A stretch of DNA of 64,000 nucleotides from Hyphomicrobiaceae bacterium (GCA_023384095.1 JAHDXT010000013.1:1-64000); one strand, 5' to 3'. Positions 43,325 to 53,247 are shown, numbered from the stretch's first letter. Notes: generated by a model not told the origin, from the letters alone. Numbers and translations are program-made.

Positions 43325-46300
43325 GGGCGACCCAGAGTCGGCCCATGCAGGCCTGGGGGGCGCGGAGCCGCGCCTCTATACCATTCCGCCTGGACAGGCA
43401 TTTCTGCCGGCGCTGGCAGCCGCGATCCTCGCCGGCGATCTGCCGCGGCCCGGCGGCGGGCCTCCGCAGCCGCTGGATCTGCCCGACACGACGATCCTGC
43501 TGCCGACGCGGCGCGCTGCTCGCGCGCTCCAGACGGCATTCCGCAAGGCTTCCGGCCAGCGCGCGCTGCTGCTGCCGAAAATTAGGCCGATCGCCGAGAC
43601 CGAGGAGGATCTGACGCTGCTGTCGGGCCTCGCCGATGTCACGGATGCCACCCCGGAAGCCAGCGGCATCCCGCCCGCGATCAGCGAGCTGGAACGGCGT
43701 CTGGTGCTGACCGAGCTGGTGCTCGAGTGGTCGGACGTCATGCGCAAGGCGAGCCCTGCGGCGGGGGACGGTCTGGCGCCCTATGGCGCCGCGGGGGCCA
43801 GCACGCCGGCCCAGGCCGCGCGCCTCGCCAGAGAGCTCGCGCGCCTCATCGACATGGTCGAGACGGAGGGGGCCAGCCTCGACGGTCTCGCCAGACTGGT
43901 GCCGGAAGCGTTCTCCGAGCACTGGCAGCTGACCCTGCAGTTCCTCGCCATCGTGCTCGACTGGTGGCCGAAGCACCTCGCGGAACGGGGACTCGTCTCG
44001 CCCATGGACCGGCGCAACCGGCTGATCCTCGCCGAGGCGGAGCGGCTGGCCTCGCACCCGCCGGCAGCGCCCGTCATCGTCGCAGGGATCACCGGCAGCA
44101 TCCCGGCGACCGCCGAGCTGATGCGTGTGGTCCTGGGACTGGAGAACGGCGCCATCGTGCTGCCCGGCCTCGATCAACGGCTCGACGCAGAGAGCTGGCA
44201 TCGCCTCGGCGAGCACCCCGAGCATCCGCAGCACGGGCTGGCGAGGCTGCTCGACCGGCTCGAGGTGCCGCGATCGGCTGTGCGCCCGCTGCCCGGTGCG
44301 GATTCGGACCTGCCTGGCCAGTTGCGCGCGACCGTGCTCAGCGAGGCGTTGCGGCCCGCCACGACGACACACCTTTGGGGCAGCTTCATTGCGGGGGCAG
44401 ATCGCGATCGCGTGCGCGAGGCATTGCGCGGCGTCGCGCTGATCGAGGCGCCGAGCGCGCACGACGAGGCAGAGGCGATCGCGCTCATCCTCCGTGAGGC
44501 GCTGGAGGCCCCCGGCCGCACAGCCGCGCTCGTCTCGCCTGACCGGACCCTGGCGCGCCGGGTCGCCAGCCGGCTCGAGAGCTGGGGCGTCCGCGTCGAC
44601 GATTCCGCCGGCCGGCCGTTCCGCAAGACGGTGCCCGGCGCCTTCCTGGACCTGGTGATCGATGCCGCCAGCCGCGATTTCGAGCCGGCCGCCCTGATGG
44701 CGCTGCTGAAGCACCCGTTGACGCGGCTGGCGCTGCCCGCCGGCGAGGTGCGCCGCGCCGCGCGTGCGCTGGAGCTGATCGCGTTTCGAACCGATTACCT
44801 TGGCCGCGGCCTCGAGGGGATCGAGGCTGCCATCGAACCACGTGCGCGCCGGCAGCAGAATGTGCAGCGGCTGTGGCCTTGCGACTGGGATTCCGCGCGC
44901 GACCTGCTCGCCCGGGTGCGCGGCGCGTTTCAGCCGCTCGACACGCTCTGCATGCGACCGGGCCGGCAGCCGCTCGCCGATCTCGTGCGGGCGCATGTGA
45001 CGACGGCGGAGGCGCTGTCACGACTGCCGGAGGATGCCGCGGCCGGCTCGCCGCTGTGGCGCGGAGAGGCCGGCGAAGCCGCCGCTGTCTACCTGTCGGG
45101 CCTCCTGGACCCTGCGCTTCGCGCACCTGCCATAAGCGCCGCGGACTATCCCGATTTCTACCGCAGCCTCGTCGCCGACGAGAGCGTCCGCGCATTGCTG
45201 CCGGCCCACCCGCGGCTATCGATCTGGGGTCCCTTCGAGGCGCGGCTGCAGCGCCCGGACGTGGTCGTTATCGGCGCGCTCAACGAGGGCACATGGCCCG
45301 AGACGGCCGACAGCGGGCCCTGGCTCAATCGGCCGATGCGCGAGGAGCTGGGCCTGCCCCAGCCGGAGCAGCGCCTCGGCTACTCCGCCCACGACTTCAC
45401 GCAGCTCGCGAGTGCTCGGACGGTCTATCTGACACGCTCGCAGAAGGTCGACGGCGCGCCGACGGTGCCGTCGCGCTGGCTGCTGAGGCTCCAGGCGCTG
45501 CTCGACGGCATGCAGCTCCGCGATGCCCTCGAAGCCGACCGCCCGTGGCTCGGCTGGGCGCGGGCCAGGGACATGGCCGCGAGCACGCCGGGCGCTCGAC
45601 CGCCGTCTCCCTGCCCGGCCGTGGCGCTGCGGCCGCGTCGCCTTTCGGTGAGCGACGTCGAGCGCTGGATCGCCAATCCCTACGCCCTGTTCGCCCGCCG
45701 CATCCTCGAGCTCGAGCCGCTGCCGCTGCTCGGCAGCGAGCCGGGGCCGGCGCTGCGAGGCGCCATTGTCCACGAAGCCCTCGGCCGGTTTGTGGCGCTC
45801 CACCCGGAGCGGCTCCCTGACGACCCCTGCCGCGAGCTGATCTCCATCGCCAGCGCGATCCTCCTCGAGTACACGGGCAATCCACGCGTCGCCGCCTTCT
45901 GGGTGCCGCGGCTGGAGCGGTTCGCCTGCTGGTTCGGCGACACGGAGCCCGCCCGGCGCGAAGGCGCAAGCCGCGTCCTCGCCGAGTTGGCGGGCGCGCA
46001 CGTGCTCGACGGACCTGCCGGCCCCTTCACGCTGACAGCGCGCGCCGACCGCGTCGATGTCCATGGCGACGGTCTCGTCATCACGGACTACAAGACCGGA
46101 GGCCAGTCCCAGGTGAGCCGGCTCGCTGTGCGCGCGGCGGAAGGATCGGCCCCGCAGCTTCCGTTGGAGGCGATGATTGCGCTCGAAGGCGGCTTCGAGA
46201 AGCTCGAGGCCGCCGCCGTCAAGGGGCTGCGCTACATTTCCGCTGCGGGAGGCGAGCCGCCCGGCATCGAGGCCGCCGTCAGGTGCGGCGACCCCGCGGC

Positions 46301-46478
46301 GTTGGCCGGCGAGACCCGCAAAGGCCTGGAGCGCCTGATCGCGGCGTTCGACCGTCCCGACACGCCCTACCGAGCCGTGCGCCGCCCCGCTTACGACTAC
46401 CGTTTCGACGAGTATGCCCACCTCGCCCGCGTCGCGGAATGGCTTGCCGGCGAGACGGAGGGGGGCGGCGATGACTGA
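43305..46478 (+). CDS. addB: AddB subunit of the AddAB helicase-nuclease
   Basis: A 1057-residue alphaproteobacterial AddB. The N-terminal TTILLPTRRAARALQTAF and IWGPFEARLQRPDVVVIGALNEGTWPE match the family's inactivated-helicase fold; the C-terminus is a RecB-type nuclease domain with SVSDVERWIANPYALFARRIL, ALRGAIVHEALGRF, RADRVDVHGDGLVITDYKTGG (catalytic Asp-Tyr-Lys) . AddAB processes double-strand breaks for RecA loading. ATG 43305 or 43314 may be used; the start lies inside murU. The stop overlaps the addA start by 8 nt. Confidence 0.93.
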   Translation: MVAMPAEGDPESAHAGLGGAEPRLYTIPPGQAFLPALAAAILAGDLPRPGGGPPQPLDLPDTTILLPTRRAARALQTAFRKASGQRALLLPKIRPIAETEEDLTLLSGLADVTDATPEASGIPPAISELERRLVLTELVLEWSDVMRKASPAAGDGLAPYGAAGASTPAQAARLARELARLIDMVETEGASLDGLARLVPEAFSEHWQLTLQFLAIVLDWWPKHLAERGLVSPMDRRNRLILAEAERLASHPPAAPVIVAGITGSIPATAELMRVVLGLENGAIVLPGLDQRLDAESWHRLGEHPEHPQHGLARLLDRLEVPRSAVRPLPGADSDLPGQLRATVLSEALRPATTTHLWGSFIAGADRDRVREALRGVALIEAPSAHDEAEAIALILREALEAPGRTAALVSPDRTLARRVASRLESWGVRVDDSAGRPFRKTVPGAFLDLVIDAASRDFEPAALMALLKHPLTRLALPAGEVRRAARALELIAFRTDYLGRGLEGIEAAIEPRARRQQNVQRLWPCDWDSARDLLARVRGAFQPLDTLCMRPGRQPLADLVRAHVTTAEALSRLPEDAAAGSPLWRGEAGEAAAVYLSGLLDPALRAPAISAADYPDFYRSLVADESVRALLPAHPRLSIWGPFEARLQRPDVVVIGALNEGTWPETADSGPWLNRPMREELGLPQPEQRLGYSAHDFTQLASARTVYLTRSQKVDGAPTVPSRWLLRLQALLDGMQLRDALEADRPWLGWARARDMAASTPGARPPSPCPAVALRPRRLSVSDVERWIANPYALFARRILELEPLPLLGSEPGPALRGAIVHEALGRFVALHPERLPDDPCRELISIASAILLEYTGNPRVAAFWVPRLERFACWFGDTEPARREGASRVLAELAGAHVLDGPAGPFTLTARADRVDVHGDGLVITDYKTGGQSQVSRLAVRAAEGSAPQLPLEAMIALEGGFEKLEAAAVKGLRYISAAGGEPPGIEAAVRCGDPAALAGETRKGLERLIAAFDRPDTPYRAVRRPAYDYRFDEYAHLARVAEWLAGETEGGGDD

Positions 46479-49400
46479 GGCGGCCTCTCCGGCAGTCGAA
46501 GCGACCGCGCGGGACCAGCGGCTCGCGTCCGATCCCGCCGCCTCCGCCTGGGTCAGCGCCAACGCGGGCGCCGGCAAGACGCACGTGCTCAAGATGCGCG
46601 TGCTGCGGCTGCTGCTGGCGGGCGCCGAGCCAGACAGGATCCTGTGCCTGACCTTCACGAAGACGGCTGCCGCCGAGATGGCGCAGCGGGTCTTCGCCGA
46701 GCTGTCGCAGTGGGCCACAGGCCCCGAGCCGAAACTCGCCCTCAGCCTCGCGGAGCTCCTCGGCCGCGATCCGTCGAAGGAGGAGCTGCTGCTCGCCCGC
46801 CAGCTCTTCGCCCGCGCCGTCGAGACCCCCGGCGGGCTCAAGGTGCAAACCATCCATGCCTTCTGTGAGCGGCTGCTGCAGCGCTTTCCGCTCGAGGCCG
46901 GCATACCGCCCGGGTTCACCATCCTCGACGACGAGACCGCCGCAACGCTGCGGCGCGAGGCCATCGACGCGGTGCTGCGGGCGGCGACGCGCCCGGACGC
47001 CGGCGCGCTCGGGGAAGCCCTGCGGGAGATGATCGCCTGGGCCGCCGAGGACGGTTTCGACCAGGTGCTCCGCGATGCGCTCGCCCGGCGCGACTGGGTC
47101 GAGGCTGTCTCGCGGCTAGGGCTGCGCGGCGGCGACGCAATTCGCGCCGCCGAGCCGGTCTACCGGGCGGCACTGGGCGTCACGACCGAGAGCAGTGCAG
47201 CCGTCGAGCAGGAGCTGGCATCGGTTCTATCGAATGCCGAGCTCGCCCGCGCGGCCGCCGTCCTCGCGACGGGCTCGAAGACCGACTCGGACCATGCCGC
47301 CGTGCTTCGCACGGCGCTGTCGGAAGCCGTGCCGACGCGGCGGATCGAGGCCCTCGCCGCCTACTTCCTGACCGGACGGGGCGATTGCCGCAAGAGCCTG
47401 ATGACAGCGGCCCTGGCGAGAGCGCATCCGGACCTCGACGGGCTCCTCGCCGCCGCACAGGGCCGCTTCGTCGAGCTGTGCGACGAGCAGGCGGCGCATA
47501 CGCTGATCGAGGCTACGCTGGCCTTGCTGCGGCTCACCGACGCCGTCCAGCAGCGCTATGCCGAAGCCAAGGCGCGCAGCGCGGCTCTCGATTTCGACGA
47601 TCTCATCCTGCGCACGGCCAGCCTGCTGGAGAATGCGGACTCCGCCCAGTGGGTGCTCTACAAGCTCGACCGCGGTCTGGAGCACGTGCTGGTCGACGAG
47701 GCGCAGGATACGAGCCCCCGGCAGTGGTCGATCGTGTCGGGATTGGCGAACGAGTTCTTCTCGGGGGCCGGCCCCCACGACGGGCCGCGCACCGTGTTCG
47801 CCGTCGGCGACGAGAAACAGTCGATCTACAGCTTCCAGGGCGCCGCGCCGAAGCTGTTCGCGGGCACCGGCGAGCGCTTGTCGAGGATGGCCGCCGCTGC
47901 CGAACTCAGGTGGCGCGCCGTGCCGCTGACGCTCTCCTTCCGCTCGACGCCGGCAGTGCTCGACTGCGTCGACCGCGTCTTTGCCGACCCGTCGCGCACG
48001 CCGGGGCTCACGGCCGCCGCCGGCCCCGTCCGCCACCAGGCCAAGCGCATCGGACAGGCGGGCCTGGTCGAGATCTGGCCCACCGAGGTCTGGCAGGACA
48101 GTCCCGCCGCCGAGGCGTGGTCGCCGCTCTCCGAGGCGCCGGCCCAGACGCCGGTCGCTCGGCTGACGAACCGTATCGCGGACACGATCCAAGGCTGGCT
48201 CGAAGGCGCCGAGCGGCTGCTGTCCGAGGACCGGCCGGTGCGCGCGGGCGACATCCTCATGCTGGTCCGCAAGCGCCAGCCGTTCGCCGCGCCGATGGTC
48301 GCCGCCTTGAAAGCCCGCGGCATCCCCGTCGCGGGCAGCGACAGGATGCAGCTCACCGAGCAGATCGCGGTCGAGGACATGATCGCGCTCGGCGAGTTCC
48401 TGATCCTGCCCGAGGACGACCTGGCGCTGGCGGCGGTGCTCAAGTCACCCCTGTTCGGCCTCGATGACGACGACCTGCTGGCGTTCGCGCCGGGCCGCAA
48501 GGGAGCGCTGTGGAGCGCACTGCTCGAGGCGGCTAAGTCCAACCCGCGGCTGACATCCGCTGCCGCGACGCTGCGGCGCTGGCGGGCGGAGGCCGACTTC
48601 CGGCCGCCTTACGAGTTCTTCGCGACACTGCTCGACAACGAAGGCATGCGCACCCGCATGCTCGCCCGGCTGGGTCCCGAGGCCGCCGAGCCGCTGGACG
48701 AGCTGCTCGATCTGGCGCTCGATTACGACGACCGCCATCCGCCCTCGCTGCAGGGCTTCCTGGTCTGGCTGCGGCGGCTGAGGCTCGAGATCAAGCGCGA
48801 CCAGGAGCACGGCCGCGACGAGGTCCGGGTGATGACCGTGCACGGCGCGAAGGGACTCGAGGCGCCGATCGTATTCCTGCCGGATACCTGCTCTTCGAGG
48901 TCGGGACGCGGGCCGGCATCCCTCCTGCAGCTGCAAGGTGCGGAGCTGCCGGCAGGCTTCTCCGAGCCATATGTCTGGCCGGTTAAAGGTACGAGCCGTC
49001 ACCGCACCGTCCAGGCGGCCAGGGCCGCCGTCGAAGCCGCCGAAACGGAGGAGCGCAATCGGCTGCTCTACGTCGCCATGACCAGGGCGCGCGACCGCCT
49101 CTACGTCGCCGGGTTCGAGACGAGGAGGGGCCGCTCCGCCGGCTGCTGGTATGACCTGATCGCGGATGCGCTGCGCGACGCCTCGGAGGAGGCCACGGCG
49201 CCGGACGGGCGCGCGGTTCTGCGCATCTCCGGTCCGCAATCGAGCACGGCAGATGACGCGCGCAGACCGGCGGCAGGACTGGTCAGCCCCGTTTCGTTTC
49301 CGGACTGGGCGCGGGAGCCTGCGCCACGTGAGCCGGCCGCCACCATCCCGCTGTCGCCGTCGCGGCTCGAGCCCCGGGACACCGACGAGGCCGGTGATCC

Positions 49401-50028
49401 CATCGAGCCGCCTGACCGCCGAGCCGCCACCGGTGAGTCCGCCAGCCCGTCGCCGCTGGCCCTGTCCTCCGAGTATCGTTTCCTGCGCGGCACCCTCACG
49501 CACGCGCTCCTGCAGCACCTGCCGGGGTTCGCCCCGGATGGTCGGCAGCAGGCGGCCGCCCGGTTCGTCTCCCTGCGGGGGCAAAGCCTTCCGGCGCGGG
49601 TTCGCTCAGGGATCGTCGAGGAGGTCCTGGCCATTCTGGGCGATCCGCAGTTCGGGGCCGTATTCGGGCCGCGCAGCCGGGCCGAGGTTCCCATCGCCGC
49701 GGACATCCCCGACCCGTCAGGCCGACGGCCCAACTTGCGAATCACCGGGCAGATCGACAGGCTGGTGCGGCTGGAACGCGAGGTGCTGCTGCTCGACTAC
49801 AAGACGAACCGTCCGCCGCCGCAGGCTGTGGCTGGCATCCCCTCCGCATATCTTTCGCAGCTTGCGGCCTACCGGCTCGTCATCAGCGAGATCTTCCCAG
49901 ACTTGCCGATCCGCGCCGCGATTCTGTGGACAGACGGCGCGCGGCTTATGCCCATTCCGCCTGAATTGCTGGATGCGCAGGCAGAGCTGCTATGGCGTAA
50001 TGGCGGTGCTCGCCTTGACGGCTCATGA
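46471..50028 (+). CDS. addA: AddA helicase-nuclease subunit
   Basis: A 1185-residue UvrD/Rep-type helicase with a C-terminal nuclease. Walker A is NAGAGKT (31-37); motif Ic region CLTFTKTAAAEM, Walker B VLVDEAQDTSPRQW, motif III DEKQSIYSFQGA, motif V VMTVHGAKGLEAPIVFLPD and motif VI RLLYVAMTRARDRLYV are all in order. Nuclease residues appear in LRGTLTHALLQHL and LLLDYKTNRPPP near the end. ATG 46471 follows GGAGGGGGGC; the longer frame from 46414 is within addB. Together with AddB it is the RecBCD-equivalent of this order. Confidence 0.95.
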   Translation: MTEAASPAVEATARDQRLASDPAASAWVSANAGAGKTHVLKMRVLRLLLAGAEPDRILCLTFTKTAAAEMAQRVFAELSQWATGPEPKLALSLAELLGRDPSKEELLLARQLFARAVETPGGLKVQTIHAFCERLLQRFPLEAGIPPGFTILDDETAATLRREAIDAVLRAATRPDAGALGEALREMIAWAAEDGFDQVLRDALARRDWVEAVSRLGLRGGDAIRAAEPVYRAALGVTTESSAAVEQELASVLSNAELARAAAVLATGSKTDSDHAAVLRTALSEAVPTRRIEALAAYFLTGRGDCRKSLMTAALARAHPDLDGLLAAAQGRFVELCDEQAAHTLIEATLALLRLTDAVQQRYAEAKARSAALDFDDLILRTASLLENADSAQWVLYKLDRGLEHVLVDEAQDTSPRQWSIVSGLANEFFSGAGPHDGPRTVFAVGDEKQSIYSFQGAAPKLFAGTGERLSRMAAAAELRWRAVPLTLSFRSTPAVLDCVDRVFADPSRTPGLTAAAGPVRHQAKRIGQAGLVEIWPTEVWQDSPAAEAWSPLSEAPAQTPVARLTNRIADTIQGWLEGAERLLSEDRPVRAGDILMLVRKRQPFAAPMVAALKARGIPVAGSDRMQLTEQIAVEDMIALGEFLILPEDDLALAAVLKSPLFGLDDDDLLAFAPGRKGALWSALLEAAKSNPRLTSAAATLRRWRAEADFRPPYEFFATLLDNEGMRTRMLARLGPEAAEPLDELLDLALDYDDRHPPSLQGFLVWLRRLRLEIKRDQEHGRDEVRVMTVHGAKGLEAPIVFLPDTCSSRSGRGPASLLQLQGAELPAGFSEPYVWPVKGTSRHRTVQAARAAVEAAETEERNRLLYVAMTRARDRLYVAGFETRRGRSAGCWYDLIADALRDASEEATAPDGRAVLRISGPQSSTADDARRPAAGLVSPVSFPDWAREPAPREPAATIPLSPSRLEPRDTDEAGDPIEPPDRRAATGESASPSPLALSSEYRFLRGTLTHALLQHLPGFAPDGRQQAAARFVSLRGQSLPARVRSGIVEEVLAILGDPQFGAVFGPRSRAEVPIAADIPDPSGRRPNLRITGQIDRLVRLEREVLLLDYKTNRPPPQAVAGIPSAYLSQLAAYRLVISEIFPDLPIRAAILWTDGARLMPIPPELLDAQAELLWRNGGARLDGS

Positions 50029-50098
50029 CCCCCTCCTTACGTTCCGACGGCAACGAGAGAGCCTAGTCCCGAAACGGGGCGCTGCATGGAGATGGATC

Positions 50099-50425
50099 GT
50101 GACGCAGATGGTGTCCGACAAGGACTTCGCCACTGAGGTGCTGAAGTCTTCCGAGCCTGTCGTCGTGGATTTCTTTGCCGAATGGTGCGGACCCTGCAAG
50201 GCCATGGCGCCGGCCCTGGAGCAGGTCGCCCAGGAGATGAAGGGCAAGGTCAAGGTCGTGAAGATCGACGTCGACCAGAACCCGATGGTGACCCAGCAGT
50301 ACGGGATCCAGGCGATGCCGACGCTGATGCTGTTCAAGGGTGGCAAGGTCGCCAACCAGCACGTCGGCGCCCTCGTCCAGAAGAAGCGCCTCGAGGACTG
50401 GATCAAGCAGTCGATTACCGCCTGA
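50099..50425 (+). CDS. trxA: Thioredoxin
   Basis: A 108-residue thioredoxin with active site WCGPC (residues 29-33), the buried VVDFFAEWCGPCK strand, the cis-proline in AMPTLMLFKGG and the C-terminal helix RLEDWIKQSI. It is the general cytosolic dithiol donor. The start is taken as GTG 50099 because GGAG lies at 50088-50091, 7 nt upstream; ATG 50108 would shorten the N-terminus by three residues. The gene follows addA by 70 nt, a conserved Hyphomicrobiales neighbour pair. Confidence 0.95.
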   Translation: MTQMVSDKDFATEVLKSSEPVVVDFFAEWCGPCKAMAPALEQVAQEMKGKVKVVKIDVDQNPMVTQQYGIQAMPTLMLFKGGKVANQHVGALVQKKRLEDWIKQSITA

Positions 50426-50544
50426 CCACTCGGTCTTCGACCGAGCGCAACGCGAAGCCGTCCGCCCTGCGGAGGCCCCTTTCCTTGTGAGGGTCGTCCC
50501 GGGGCAGCTACTCTGCGCGCCAGAAGCGGAGCGGAAGGAAAGCC

Positions 50545-51477
50545 ATGCACATCCTGTGTCTCGGAGCCGGCGGTATCGGCGGGTATTTCGGCGGCCGGCT
50601 CGTCGAGGCCAAAGCGGCCGACGTGACCTTCCTCGTCCGCCCCGGCCGCAAGGCGCAGCTCGATGCGGAGGGGCTGCGCGTCGAAAGCGTGCACGGCGAC
50701 TTCGCGGTGCAGGTCGATGCGCGGCTGGCGGAAGAAATCCGCGCACCCGTCGATTACGTGCTGCTCACCTGCAAGGCCTACGATTTCGAAAGTGCGATCG
50801 AAGCCATCAAGCCCGCCGTCGGTCCGGACACCGCCATTCTGCCGCAGCTCAACGGCATGTCCCACATGGACACGCTCAACCAGGCGTTCGGCAAGGCGCG
50901 GGTGCTCGGCGGCATTGCCGCGATCGGGATCACGATGCTGCCCGACGGCCGCATCAGGCATTTGAACGACTGGCACACGATCACATTCGGCGAGCAGGAC
51001 GGGTCCATCAGTCCACGGATCATGACGCTGAAGGCGGCGTTCGACTTGACGAAGGCCAGGGCCGACGCCGTCCCCGACATCATGCAGCGCATGTGGGAGA
51101 AGGTGGTGATGCTGTCCACGCTCGCCAGCATGACATCGCTGATGCGGGCCACCGTGGGCGAGATCGCGCGCGTGCGCGACGGCTCGGGGCTGATGCTGGC
51201 GCTGCTCGAGCGCAACGCGAGGATCGCGGCTGCCGAGGGCTATCCCATGCCCGACGCCGTCATGCAGCAGTACCAGAGGATGCTGACCGATCCGGCCTCG
51301 CAGATGGCGGCGTCGATGCTGCGCGACGTCGAGCGCAAGGGCCCCGTCGAGGCCGACCACATCGTCGGCTTCATGCTGGAGAAGGCACGCGCGCACGGCC
51401 TCGACGACATGCTGCACCGCATCTGCCTCGTCCACCTTAAAGCCTACGAGCAGCGGCGCACGGCCGGACGGCTGTGA
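50545..51477 (+). CDS. panE: 2-dehydropantoate 2-reductase family protein
   Basis: A 310-residue ketopantoate-reductase-family NADPH enzyme. N-terminal Rossmann motif is GAGGIGG (residues 7-13); other family segments are YVLLTCKAYDFESAIEAI, LPQLNGMSHMDTL, and the catalytic lysine/asparagine region MWEKVVMLSTLASMTSLMR with late AEGYPMPDAV. PanE makes pantoate for coenzyme A, but many genomes hold several paralogues of uncertain function, and no pan genes lie near. AAGGAA precedes the ATG. Confidence 0.8.
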   Translation: MHILCLGAGGIGGYFGGRLVEAKAADVTFLVRPGRKAQLDAEGLRVESVHGDFAVQVDARLAEEIRAPVDYVLLTCKAYDFESAIEAIKPAVGPDTAILPQLNGMSHMDTLNQAFGKARVLGGIAAIGITMLPDGRIRHLNDWHTITFGEQDGSISPRIMTLKAAFDLTKARADAVPDIMQRMWEKVVMLSTLASMTSLMRATVGEIARVRDGSGLMLALLERNARIAAAEGYPMPDAVMQQYQRMLTDPASQMAASMLRDVERKGPVEADHIVGFMLEKARAHGLDDMLHRICLVHLKAYEQRRTAGRL

Positions 51478-51521
51478 GCCCGGTCGCGGCTGAAGTGAAC
51501 GGCTGCGCCCGGAAGCTTGGA

Positions 51522-52049
51522 TCAGCGCTCCCGGGGCCGGTCCCTGCCGGCGTCTGCGGATTCGCGCCCCGCACGCCAGCGGCGGCCCCACCATTTGAGG
51601 AGCGCCTGCCGTTCGTCGGCAGTCAGCTCTTCGGCCAGCTCCGTGATGAGCCGCAGGTGCGCCTTGCGCGCCTTCATCTCGGTATCGAGAACGCGGGCGT
51701 GTGCCGCTGCGAAGGCCTCCCTGTCGAAGGGCTCGGCTGCAAACAGGCGTGCCGCCTCGCGCCGCTCCTGCCAGGCCTCCCTCCAGAGCGGCCGGATTTC
51801 CGGTTGCGCCCGGTTCAGAACAGCTCGCAGCTCATCCGATCTCGCGGGTGGCAGTGACTTCAAGAAGCCGGTAAGCCGCCCCCGAAATCCGAATCCGTCG
51901 ACTCCCCCAGCGTGGCGCAGATGCCATGCCGCCGAAACTACGACACCGGCGACCAGCAGATTGAGTGCCAGCGATACGACGAGCGCGATCCACATCCATC
52001 GCGGAGCCCTGCGCTCCGGGGTGGTCTCAGATCGCACAGTTACGCTCAT
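51522..52049 (-). CDS. Periplasmic heavy-metal-sensor-like (CnrX/Spy-type) membrane-anchored protein
   Basis: A 175-residue protein with one N-terminal transmembrane anchor (about residues 18-41), followed by a helical periplasmic domain rich in Arg, Glu and Leu (RAQPEIRPLWREAWQERREAARLFAAEPFDREAFAAAHARV) typical of the 'periplasmic heavy metal sensor' / Spy-CpxP fold. A His-x-x-His pair (WHLRHAG) lies right after the membrane segment, where CnrX-type proteins bind metal. It is the last gene of a sigma/anti-sigma/sensor operon and overlaps the preceding gene by 4 nt (ATGA). Metal specificity is not evident. Confidence 0.65.
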   Translation of the reverse strand: MSVTVRSETTPERRAPRWMWIALVVSLALNLLVAGVVVSAAWHLRHAGGVDGFGFRGRLTGFLKSLPPARSDELRAVLNRAQPEIRPLWREAWQERREAARLFAAEPFDREAFAAAHARVLDTEMKARKAHLRLITELAEELTADERQALLKWWGRRWRAGRESADAGRDRPRER

Positions 52050-52558
52050 AGCAGGTCCTCTTCGTCAGCCGCCGCCCCGTCGTAGAACAGCACCACGTCC
52101 GGAGTGTCGCCATGTGCTGGCAGGCCCACCGCACCCGCGATCGCCTCCACTGCGGAGACGACCGGCGTCGAGGTGCCGATATAGATGCCGACGAGCAGCG
52201 AGGCGGCGAGCGCCGATGCCACCTTCCACCGGAAAGTCTGGGCCATCGGCCGCGGCCTCCTGCGCGATGCCAGATCGATCACGGGCGCGGAGCTCCGGTC
52301 GTTTGTCTCACCGGCTGCCAGCGCGACGATGCGGTCGCTCAGCGCCTGCATGCGCACCGCGTCCGGCAGCGGCGCCCGGTCGAGCAGACGCTCGAGGTCG
52401 CGCGCCTCGGCCAGCAGCTCGCCGGCGCGCGGTTCCCCGTCCAGCAACGGCTCGAACCGCCGTCGCGCCTCCTGCGGCCATCTATCGAAGCGGGAGCCGT
52501 ACACCTCGAGATGATGCTCGAAGGCCGCCAGGTCACCGGTATGTCTGTCCACCGTCAT
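52046..52558 (-). CDS. Membrane protein, candidate anti-sigma factor
   Basis: A 170-residue protein with a hydrophilic, helical N-terminal half (LAAFEHHLEVYGSRFDRWP...) and a single membrane segment near residues 111-128 (VASALAASLLVGIYIG), then a short periplasmic tail. It contains no cysteine, so it is not a zinc-binding ZAS-type anti-sigma factor. Its position directly after an ECF sigma gene (25 nt) and overlapping the sensor gene argues that it holds the sigma factor at the membrane. That role is inferred from context. Confidence 0.55.
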   Translation of the reverse strand: MTVDRHTGDLAAFEHHLEVYGSRFDRWPQEARRRFEPLLDGEPRAGELLAEARDLERLLDRAPLPDAVRMQALSDRIVALAAGETNDRSSAPVIDLASRRRPRPMAQTFRWKVASALAASLLVGIYIGTSTPVVSAVEAIAGAVGLPAHGDTPDVVLFYDGAAADEEDLL

Positions 52559-52583
52559 GCTGATGCCTTTCCTCTGCGGCCGT

Positions 52584-53213
52584 TCACGCCGGATCCCAGA
52601 GAAGCTGCCGCCAGTTCTCCTTGAGCGCTGACTTGAGCGCCCGGCGCGCCCGTCCGAGAAGCGATTCTACCGCCTCGTTCGAGACGCCCATGATCTCCCC
52701 GATCTCGATCTGGCTCAGACCCTCGTAGTGAAAAAGGGTCAGGGCCAGGCGCTGCCGCTCCGGCAACTGCTTCAGGGCCGCGTCCACGTGAGCCGACAGG
52801 TCCTGCTCGGCCAGCCCGCGCAACTGGTCCGCCTCGGTCTCGGCGTCCGGCACTTCGTCCGTCACCTCCGTGCGCTGCACGGCACGGATTCGATCGATGC
52901 AGAGGTTGGAGACCACCCGGCGCAGCCAGGGCCGCGCGCCTGCCGGGCCGATGTCCAAATCCGCCGCAACGCGCCATAACCGCATCAGAGCCTCTTGCGC
53001 GACGTCCTCGGCTTCCGCATCGTCTCTCAACATGCGGCGCGCGACTGCGAGGACTGCGGGCAGGTGTCGCTCGACGAGTCCCCGGAACGCGGCGGCATCG
53101 CCGAGTCCCGCAAGCTTCAGGAGCGAGGCGTCGGCAGCAGCGGCAGCAGCGTCGGCCTGCCCGTAACCGGACTCGGTCGGATGGCCCCGCTGCTCGCCTG
53201 CCCTCGCCGGCAC
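52584..53213 (-). CDS. ECF-type RNA polymerase sigma factor
   Basis: A 209-residue sigma-70 family protein with only regions 2 and 4. Region 2 includes FRGLVERHLPAVLAVARRML and the DAEDVAQEALMRLW-like motif (AEDVAQEALMRLWR), then WLRRVVSNLCIDRIR; region 4 includes LPERQRLALTLFHYEGLSQIEIGEIMGVSNEAVESLLGRARRALK. It would direct transcription of its own operon and a small regulon. It opens the three-gene unit with a membrane protein and a periplasmic sensor. An alternative later start would remove the Ala-rich N-terminus. Confidence 0.9.
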   Translation of the reverse strand: MPARAGEQRGHPTESGYGQADAAAAAADASLLKLAGLGDAAAFRGLVERHLPAVLAVARRMLRDDAEAEDVAQEALMRLWRVAADLDIGPAGARPWLRRVVSNLCIDRIRAVQRTEVTDEVPDAETEADQLRGLAEQDLSAHVDAALKQLPERQRLALTLFHYEGLSQIEIGEIMGVSNEAVESLLGRARRALKSALKENWRQLLWDPA

Positions 53214-53247
53214 CGTCCCTCCCCGTACACGCCACGCCTATGCGTCT

